From Trichopria drosophilae (Eukaryota; Arthropoda; Insecta; Hymenoptera; Diapriidae), in NCBI GenBank assembly GCA_030407085.1, contig CM059582.1, positions 212,949,501 through 213,013,500 of the forward strand: 64,000 bases of DNA. The letters run 5' to 3'. Made by a program: the position numbers and the translations under genes. The first letter of the stretch is position 1. Every line of letters starts with the position of its first letter. A model generated the notes under the pieces. It had not been told where the DNA came from. It was given only the letters and a program-made list of their open reading frames with translations, and did no database searches. Shown in pieces: positions 57,801-64,000 of the stretch.

Positions 57801-60782
57801 CTCGGTCTCGGATTTCAAGCCGGCTGATCTTAAGAAGGAGAAGGTCATCTCTGCCGACAAGCCAAGTTGTTGGACATTTCGAAAGAATTGTCCATGCAAC
57901 GGCTTGTCGATATGCCTTCCCTCCAACATACGGAGTTGTTCCTTCCGTATGTTAGCCCTGAGACGCACTGGGTACAGATTGATGACTGATTCAGCCTCTT
58001 GTGCACCACTACGTCCCACGTTGAAAACCAGACCGAGGTTTCGCGCCGCTCGTTCCGCCGCGTTGTACAAAAACGCCCCCTTCCCCTGAATTTCATGCGG
58101 ATGTACTAGCATCATCAGGGGATCCTCCGTTCGATTAATCACGTCGCAAGCTGTTTCAAGGACCAATCGGTCATGCATACACTCCAGGCTTAAAAGGCCA
58201 CGACCTCCCATATTTCGGGGCAAATACAGTCGTTCCACGGAAGATCTTGGATGCAAACTGCGTTGCATACAAATCATCTTCCGTGTGCTTCGGTCAAGAT
58301 CCCTTAGCTCGTCAACGTTCCACTTCAGTGCTCCAAAAGAATAGAGCACTGGTGATACGGCCAACATATTCGTGGCTGCCACCTTATTTCTCCCGGTCAA
58401 TTCTGATGACCAGATCTGACGGAGAATGCGCCGGTATTTCTTAATGATGGTGGTTTTAGCAGCCTGCACATCCTGGACATGCCTTTGAGGTACGCCAAGG
58501 TATGTGTAGGCTTCTTCGGCGCTAAGGTGGCGGATGACATTTCCGTTGACGAGCTCCATATCGTTGTTATGGGAGCCTGACCTTCCTCTGTGCAAATGAA
58601 CGACTGCACATTTGTCCAATCCGAATTCCATACCGATATCTCTCGAGTATGTGAGGGCGATGTTCAGAGATCGATGTAATTGATCTTCGCCTGATGCGTA
58701 TAATTTAAGATCATCCATATAGAAAAGATGGGTGATCTTATGTACACGTTCACCAGGCGGTCCACACATGTACCCTTGAGATTTCCGGAGAGCAACGGAT
58801 AGAGGCAATAGTGAGATGCAGAAGAGCAGAGGACTCAGAGAATCTCCCTGATAGACACCTCTTTGGAATTGAACCAGTCTAGACATGGTTCGACGCTTGC
58901 CCGATGTCATGACAAAGCGTGTTTTCCAAAGAGGCATCAGGTCTTCTACAATTCTCACTATGTTTGGGTGGACATGAAGGCGTTTGAGCAACAAGCTTAA
59001 AAGCTCGTGCGATGTTGAGTCATACGCCTTCATGTAATCCAGCCAGGCTATCGACAGGTTACGCTTGTACTGGACTGCGTCCTGACAAACACACCTGTCG
59101 ATAAGCAAGTTGTCCCTGCAGCCGGATACACCCATTTTGCAGCCTCGTTGTTCTACTATCCGTTGCCACACCGGTTTCACGTATTTCTCAATACGTTCGT
59201 TCAAGATGTTAGTGAACAATTTGTATAACGTATTGAGACACGTGATCGGTCTATGGTTTCTCGGATCGGACAAGTCTCCCGATTTTGGGATCAGTGTCGT
59301 TCAGCCCTCCACCAGCCAGTGCGGAATGGGTTGGTCTCCATTTATATAAGAGGTGAATATTCGGGCTAGGTGTTGATGGACAGAAGTGAACTTCTTCCAC
59401 CAATAGTTGTTAATTCCATCCCAGCCCGGCGAGGAGAAATTCCTCGCTCCTGTGATGGCATTTTTCACCTCTAATGCACTGACGGGTGGGCAATCTACAC
59501 TTTCTTGTGTGACTTCGTCGCACAACTCGGTGAAGATTTCAATACCTGGAGTGTCTGCATTAAGCCTAGATGTTTTCTCGTAGATGCTCCCCCAGAATTC
59601 CTCAACTGCGGTTATCGACGGAAACTCGCTTGAGGCTGCGATACGATGTTTGAAGAGGTTGGAAGGATTCGTCCAAAATATTGCATTTTGTCGAATTCCA
59701 TCCTCCCGTCTTTGCAGCCTCTTTTTGGCATCCGCCAAAACCCGAATTTTATCAGCCAAACGGTGCTTGATGTTGAGCAACTTCAGCTTGTTCAGTGTGT
59801 GATAGTACGTCCGCAGTTGTTGTGCGAACTTCTTGACTTTAGCCGTAAATGAACGGCCAGATGTTAAATAGTCGATCACACACTGAATTCGGGAAGCGAG
59901 TTTCCGTGTCAGTCGAATCTTGCCGTTCAATTGAGACATGCGTTTTGTAATCTGCCGACTCCCCGATATCTGTACCAGATTTCGCGGAATCACCAGATCA
60001 CTTGCAGCCTCGTAAACGGCACAATTGACTTGCCACAGGTCGCAGTCATCTGGAAGAGCATCCAGAAGTAGGCTATTTGCTCTGTCTATTTCTCGTTGCC
60101 TAGGCAAAACTTTCGTTGTTAAATTCTGCCTAAACACGAGTGTCGTGCTTTCATAATGTGGAGCATCTCTCCCAGCACCGCGTACGGGCTCAGTTGTTAT
60201 TGCCCGCACATCCGGTACCGGTTGACAGCTGGGAACAACGAAACCTGTCCGCCTCAGATAGGCCACATAATCTCTCAGTTGTTGTTGAGAAAAGCGATCT
60301 GCCAGTTCGGGATGCATTACTGCAAACCGACTGTGCATTCGCGCCATGTAGCCTCTCTGTTGCGGACAGCTCTCCTCGTATCTCGCCTGAGATCCTCCGC
60401 GTCCACTGAAATCGTCCGTGGGCATGTTGGGGTTGTTGTCCCGGGACACCCGTTTCGGCCCCACCACCTCGGGACTGGGCTGCATCCGAAGCAGCCCGAT
60501 GGTCAGGAGCCCTGCGCGTTGCATTTCTTGTAACCGCATGTACAGGGAGTAGGGTGGTTGGCCCTACCCCCCGTTGTTATGCCTCTCTCGTTTGTCTCTT
60601 ACCTCGCCATCCACTGGGGTTGGTTACCCAATCTCTGGCAAGGTTGCTAAGAGTCCAGGGCCCACCGGCTTTAATAAGCACACGTGGAGGTGAGAGTAGG
60701 CCATTTGGGAAGATAGGCTAAGATGCAGCTTTTTGCATAGCCGCATTGTGTTACGCGTCATTCCCTTAGGGCCCCCACATTA

Positions 60783-60817
<35 letters not shown>

Positions 60818-61035
60818 CATTATAATTCATGTAGTCTATACTCACTATAAGGTCCAGTGTAGCGTTTTACTTCGTATTCGTACCAATCCTTTTGAGGGTC
60901 AGCGACACAATTCATAAGCTTTCTCACATTTGATCCCTTTCTTGGCCAATATACTTTCCTGAACTTTTGGAATATCCATGATTTTGGAACGGCGGACACC
61001 CATTTGTCAACATATACCACATACCACAAAGGCAT
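45846..61035 (-). CDS. Ten-exon DUF4806 gene with SR-rich middle
   Basis: Ten exons join to exactly 617 codons plus a stop: 61,035-60,846, 56,795-56,673, 55,441-55,217, 54,340-54,086, 53,187-52,897, 52,090-51,911, 48,732-48,613, 47,726-47,533, 46,403-46,244 and 45,961-45,846. Exon 1 (MPLWYVVYVDKWVSAVPKSW...DWYEYEVKRY) is the short N-terminal domain typical of these proteins. Exons 2-5 are basic and rich in Ser, Arg and Pro (KKRSRSRSHFRSYKRH). Exon 7 is acidic, ending with a Cys cluster (VCGRNCAC). Exons 8-10 form DUF4806 (LPERPLQSFDEVHAFDKL, YSWCGLKGNRNF). Exons 4 and 5 are duplicates using GC donors. Introns hold a mariner, a MITE and a LINE. Nuclear RNA- or chromatin-related work is a guess from the SR tract. 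No break seen. Confidence 0.75.
46404..47532. other. Intron of the DUF4806 gene
   Basis: AT-rich intron with no recognisable element. Confidence 0.5.
48134..48232. repeat. Dispersed repeat, copy in intron at 48 kb
   Basis: CACAGTTACCGCCTAATCAT...ATGAAAATATTAATCGCATT...CAAATGACGAATATTATTAT recurs almost unchanged at about 53,535-53,632 in another intron of the same gene and in the same orientation. About 100 bp is shared. It could be a short element or an intron segment copied with local duplication. Confidence 0.65.
49904..50650 (-). pseudogene. Mariner-type transposase with in-frame deletion of the catalytic core
   Basis: The frame is open for 248 residues (MAALSERERITILMMRGWGD to HGNHFEHKL). 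The N-terminal part contains the two DNA-binding helix-turn-helix units (KSTVSRTINRFEVHGTVKD, GRPVTASTEENE). The C-terminal part has WPPRSPDLTPLDYFLWGYLK, which carries the third catalytic Asp. Between LMMNRIDADVRNDLSD and FAERWIGRKG about 100 residues that normally hold the first two catalytic Asp (near SDE and QQDGAPPH in this family) are missing, yet the frame is kept. The product could bind DNA ends but not cut. Expression is unknown. Confidence 0.8.
50983..51140 (+). pseudogene. Inverted fragment of the same transposase
   Basis: Plus-strand PKSTFGRTINCFEVYGTVKD and LPRADRPVIASTEQNEF match the minus-strand transposase's KSTVSRTINRFEVHGTVKD and LPRAGRPVTASTEENEL. The two copies point toward each other inside one element, so a partial element was joined head to head, or the inverted repeats extend further and diverged. 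Confidence 0.7.
52131..52644. mobile_element. Foldback MITE, AGGGTCCWGG ends
   Basis: AGGGTCCAGGCACAAAATGA at the left pairs with ATTTTGTGCCAGGACCCT at the right (ends at 52,644). Inside, GGCGAGGAATTCAATGG pairs with the complement of TAAATTCCTCGTCAAAAG. The loop is AT-rich with T and A runs. 514 bp, no coding sequence. It starts 40 bp upstream (on the minus strand) of the DUF4806 exon acceptor at 52,090. Confidence 0.7.
52897..53187 (-). other. Duplicated SR/P-rich exon (copy 2) with GC splice donor
   Basis: Part of the DUF4806 gene. Repeats of SxSRTPS type (SNSRTPSISSIISSKSRSPS), then STNKLAKPRIMPTTILSPER and ending EVTDG. The donor reads GATG|GCAAGTAAA. Using the nearby GT instead would give a stop straight after the junction with the next exon, while the GC donor keeps phase 1. 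Homologous to 54,340-54,086. Confidence 0.65.
53535..54480. repeat. Intron repeats: GTGCGTAAAG motifs and second copy of the 48-kb repeat
   Basis: Excluding the exon at 54,086-54,340. 53,535-53,632 repeats 48,134-48,232. GATACAAGTGCGTAAAAG at about 53,699 and GATACAAGTGCGTGTGC at about 54,369 are both preceded by AATAGTAGTTT, and ACTTTACGCACTTG at about 53,789 is inverted to them. The motif is shared with the repeat at 40.4 kb. Confidence 0.5.
54086..54340 (-). other. Duplicated SR/P-rich exon (copy 1) with GC splice donor
   Basis: Part of the DUF4806 gene. Contains NRTPSKSRPPSIRTPPQS, then LEKPQIISSIMLSPSKRLG and ends QITEG, aligned with copy 2. The donor reads GAAG|GCAAGTATA, again GC. Flanking intron sequence is also shared between the copies (TTTATTAAT just before the acceptor), supporting tandem duplication. 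Confidence 0.65.
54341..55216. other. Intron of the DUF4806 gene
   Basis: AT-rich intron; 54,840-54,990 is a GC-rich patch (TAGCAGCGGACCCCGCAGGA) without motif. Confidence 0.45.
55442..56672. other. Intron of the DUF4806 gene
   Basis: No clear element. GGGACACCAGTGTCCC (about 55,883-55,898) is a perfect 16-bp palindrome next to TCAGTCACAGC. Confidence 0.45.
56818..60826 (-). mobile_element. Dong/R4-like LINE inserted in a (TTA)n microsatellite
   Basis: The element body is about 56,853-60,781, oriented minus. On both sides lie TTA/ATT repeats: TTATTATTATTATT at 56,840-56,853 and (ATT)n at 60,787-60,818. The minus-strand 3' end is a run of 14 or so A. Dong of silkworm is known to insert specifically into TAA repeats, and the reverse transcriptase and endonuclease type fit that clade. 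Full length is suggested by the single long coding region. It sits in the first intron of the DUF4806 gene, in the same orientation as the gene. Confidence 0.75.
57123..60539 (-). pseudogene. LINE reverse transcriptase/endonuclease polyprotein with one stop
   Basis: One frame of 1,138 codons from ATG 60,539, interrupted only by a TGA at 59,303-59,301. N-terminal part: low-complexity start, then a helical region. Reverse transcriptase: NHRPITCLNTLYKLF, WLDYMKAYDSTSHELL, QRGVYQGDSLSPLLF, THLFYMDDLKLYA (YxDD catalytic pair). C-terminal CCHC knuckle CRLCKCHAETLMHLLAACP, then a restriction-like endonuclease (KPDIVLVDFDDKSIFVIEF, PD-ExK type, and KEDEKRMKYQELLFE). This domain order fits site-specific early-branching LINEs such as R4/Dong/NeSL. 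The stop falls between SxxHWLVEG and TLIPKSGDL, at an expected Arg, compatible with CGA to TGA. Reverse-transcribes its RNA at the cut target. Confidence 0.85.
60827..60845. other. First intron donor of the DUF4806 gene
   Basis: TTATA|GTGAGT at 60,846/60,845 closes exon 1 in phase 1. The LINE lies only about 60 bases into the intron. Confidence 0.6.
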
Positions 61036-61592
61036 CTTTATTTAAAATATAAGACGCTGAAACTAAAAGATTTATCTCATTTTTTAAACTCTAGATTAAG
61101 GGCCCGGCCCTATATATAACGTACAAGTATAGGCTGAAAAGATAAGAAAATTTACGCCGATCTTTAGAAATTACGAAACATTTTTCAGGTAGTTTTTTAG
61201 ATCTAAAATATTTCATTGCCACATTTTATTGGTCACAGAATAAGAGATTTCAGATAAATTCTGCTGCTAAAAAGATACTTAAAAAGCAGATATAGAAGTT
61301 ATGAATTGAGTTGCAGGTTACAGATGTGACAAGTTCACGCTGTATACTCTGCTATTCAATGCGTAACTTCTGTATCCAAGATCGGTGCAAAATGGTTTCG
61401 CTTTTTATCCGCCTCCAGCCATTATTGAGAGCCCTTAAAATTATCATTCTAGGCTTAAAATGTTAGACCCTACACTCCAAAACAAAGCAATAAAAAATCT
61501 ATTAAACTAAATCTAAGATAGCTGAAATTTATCTTAAAATAAAGAATAATTTACCTATATATATTCTTAGTTTGTGACCAGAAAACAACCTA
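61036..61592. promoter_or_regulatory. 5' flank and likely promoter of the DUF4806 gene
   Basis: Sequence between the DUF4806 start (61,035) and the transposase gene end (61,593). AT-rich with GGGCCCGGCCCTATATATAA at about 61,101-61,120; TATATATAA here could act on either strand. Nothing coding. Confidence 0.35.
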
Positions 61593-63088
61593 TTAATTTA
61601 TTGCTGTGTGAAGCAATGGCAAAATATAGTATTCGTTTTTCCAAGGTAGTACAACCGCCTTTTTAACAATATCTTTAACAGGAATACAAATACTATTGCT
61701 GGAAATTGATTTTGCCACAAATAAGTTTATATCTCGTGAATTTCCAGGGTAATTTGGAAATTCATTAAGATCTAAAAATTTCTTTGCAATGATGAGAAGA
61801 GTTTCCTTTTTTCTTGCGATGTACTGAACAGATACGATATTTCCGTTTTTCAGGAAGCACCCGTTGTCGGGTGCCTTAATTGATAGCATGAAATGTTTAA
61901 AATGTGCTTCCTTATATGCCCTGGAACAATGGAATGGTGGAGTTGTTTCGTACGGTTTTGAAACCTGAGGATATATTTTTATATCGTCATACATTTTGTG
62001 GTTGCATGTTTGTGACATTTCCACCAGTCGCCGAAATATTTGCGGTAATGGATCTGTCGGTCTTCGAATCATATTTTTCACAGTCTGGAGAAAACTTTCC
62101 AAAGGATATGCTGTATCTTTATCTAGCGGGCCATGTATTAAACATTCACGGGCTATATGTATAGCAAGATGTATGGTGAAAACCATGTTTTCTTTCCCGT
62201 ATAAGTTTTTGAATTCTTCGACGAACCATTTTAGCAAATCCTCGGCACATTTATTGTTTTTCATGTATTCGACGGGATCGGAGAGAATTCTCATTACTGC
62301 ATTTAAAGAATTGAAGTGACGCATATATAATTCGGGTAAAATTTCATTGAAGACGACGGGTCCTAGATAATACAAAATCAAACGAAACTCCACAGATTTC
62401 CATCGGTCTAGTTCATCAAGACCTCGTGGTTTTCTGGCAAACTCGAACGGTATCCATGGGCGCGATGATACTTGGACTGTACACCTTGGACAGCCGAAAT
62501 AGCCATTATGGGACTTTGTACAAGTTACCATTGATCTTGCAGGACTGTCGCCAATGACAAGCTTTAGCGAAACACGATAAATTTTGTTAGCATGTGAAAA
62601 TCCCGTAATATGTAGAAATTTATATTCAGCGATAAAATCTTTCAAATAATCTGAGATATCAGCTGGTTTCTCATAACCGTGATAAGCGCCAATTACAAAT
62701 ACTTTTGAAAACGGCACTCCCCATATTTTACATAAAATCGTCCATAGCTGACTCTTAGAGCTTTTACTGATAGGCACGCCGTCAATATGAATAGTGATTT
62801 CTATTATATTCGAGATATCAAACATTATATTTTTAAGAATATCAACAAGTGCTCTTTCTAAACCGTAATGTAAATACGATCCCTTCCCGCAAGGCCTTAA
62901 ATTTGAAGTTATTCGGGGAGAGCCAAGTAATGTTCTTGGATCTTTCGGCAATTCAATGTGACCTGCTTCCCGTAGAATCTCAAGAATTTCTCTAATTCCT
63001 CTGCGATTTTTACAGTTACGTAAAGCCCATCTTGCAACCTTCTCCCATAATGTTAGTTCATCAGCTTCTCTATTGTCATATTCAAAAT
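61593..63088 (-). pseudogene. Tnp2/CACTA-type transposase exon with internal deletion
   Basis: An exon opens after ATATTTCAG (63,089) in phase 1 and runs to a stop at 61,593, 497 codons. HIDGVPISKSSKSQLWTIL, VFVIGAYHGYEKPADISDYL and CTKSHNGYFGCPRCTV match the Tnp2-like transposases widespread in insects. FARKPRGLDELDRWKSVEFR, YLGPVVFNEILPELY and HIARECLIHGPLDKDTAYPLESF match their second half. Between CTVQV and WIPFEFARKPRGL roughly 70-100 residues usual in the family (a DYMHLV-like block) are missing without loss of frame. Upstream exon(s) lie beyond or were not found. No terminal repeats seen, so it could be a dead element or an immobile derivative. Confidence 0.7.
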
Positions 63089-64000
63089 CTGAAATATTGT
63101 ATCCAATATATTACACGCAATATAATATTGATCAACTTTGCAAAGGGCCAATTTGGCATTAATTAGGAACAATTTGATAGGCCAGAAGTTTGAAAGAATT
63201 CACTATGACCCTAAAGTTAGTAGACAGAGTGTTGGTTACGTAAAAGCAGACAAATCTAACATAATTTTAACATTTCACATAAGTTTCCAAACACATCGTT
63301 AAAACGATGTTGCATTGCCATGTTGCATTGTGGAATATATTTCTGCAAATTTAACGACTACAAATTTACGATACAATCAGACTAATCATAAATTTGCAGA
63401 AGTTAAGGACCCTCGAGAGTGGCAAAAAACGAGGAAAGTTTGGGCAGTTAACGTTTATTTCCTAGGCAGTTTTTCCTTAATTTCTTTATAGAAATAGGTT
63501 TTACACCGCAGAGGTTATAGAGTAAACAAATATCATCAAGAATCGTTGCTTGTATATAGGAAAAATTAAACCTGAATGTTTTAACGTTCTATTTAATCTG
63601 AAAATAGAACCGCTAGACGTGAATTACTTCGACCCAGACCATAGGTCTGGCGAAGTATGGAATTTACTTTCCATTAAATGTCTCGTTTTTGTGTAAATAC
63701 TGTACCTTGGAAACGGAAAGACGAATTTAAAAGTTGAACCGAAATATCTGTCTGGCATGACCTAACTTATAACTGATTAGTTTTTGGAGTTGGTCCATAC
63801 TAGATTATGGGGTGGTCGGTTAAAAAAACCTCAAAACAACATGTTTTCCCCAATTTTTTAATTAAAATACAAATCACACCAAAAAATGCTTCCAACAAAA
63901 AAAATAGAGTATGAAATTCTCTACAATCCCGGGACATAGTTCCTGGTTATGCGACAATGGAATATAAGCGTAAAGTTTTCCACAAAGAGGCTACAACACG
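63089..64000. other. Non-coding right end of the window
   Basis: 63,626-63,656 forms a strong hairpin, ACTTCGACCCAGACC then GGTCTGGCGAAGT. 63,715-63,830 (TTAAAAGTTGAACCGAAATA, GGCATGACCTAACTT, CATACTAGATTATGGGG) is the inverted relative of 6,605-6,725. No exon upstream of 63,088 with a matching donor was recognised. Confidence 0.5.

Overview
The window looks like a piece of a transposon-rich insect genome, probably hymenopteran: it is AT-rich, has spliceosomal introns and (TA)n/(TTA)n microsatellites, and carries Polinton, mariner, Merlin, BEL/Pao and Dong/R4-like elements plus a DUF4806 gene of a kind abundant in Hymenoptera. There is no sign of a bacterial or free viral sequence. The taxonomic call is an inference.

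Layout. 1-13.6 kb: decayed repeats, a tRNA-derived SINE, a THAP-like exon, a Merlin transposase with one in-frame stop, a broken BEL/Pao gag, and a nested pair of elements (9,541-12,522 inside 9,004-12,646). 13.66-39.45 kb, minus strand: exons of one or two host-type genes. The upstream part is a FLYWCH/MULE-transposase-derived gene (39,452-35,430). The downstream part is an acidic, repeat-containing set of exons (31,414-31,164 and 14,168-13,661) whose splice phases all fit. One intron of that downstream part holds a complete 15.6-kb Polinton/Maverick (15,476-31,044), bounded by AGTAG ends and a perfect 6-bp target duplication, ATAGTC.

The Polinton carries type-B DNA polymerase with two introns, a chromodomain integrase, two coiled-coil or fibre-like proteins, a DUF8207-type protein, a packaging ATPase, a parvovirus-type phospholipase A2 protein, an adenovirus-type protease, penton-like and double-jelly-roll capsid proteins, a small basic protein and an RNase H-like protein. 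Three genes are broken: polB by an A10-run frameshift, the protease by a stop at codon 2, and the DUF8207 protein by one TAA. The copy is therefore recent in structure but probably defective. Genes run leftward from 24,481 to 21,026 and rightward from 24,569 to 28,907, diverging from a short shared promoter gap.

31-45 kb: a solo LTR with a 4-bp target duplication, several foldback elements, motif-array repeats, a second BEL/Pao gag scrap and an orphan SR-rich exon. 45.8-61.0 kb, minus strand: a ten-exon DUF4806 gene of 617 codons whose reading frame and phases close perfectly. It has an SR-rich middle, two tandemly duplicated exons with GC donors, and introns filled by a deleted mariner, a MITE and an almost intact Dong/R4-like LINE seated in (TTA)n. 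61.6-63.1 kb: a Tnp2/CACTA-type transposase exon with an in-frame deletion. All family assignments come from reading motifs, without database searches.
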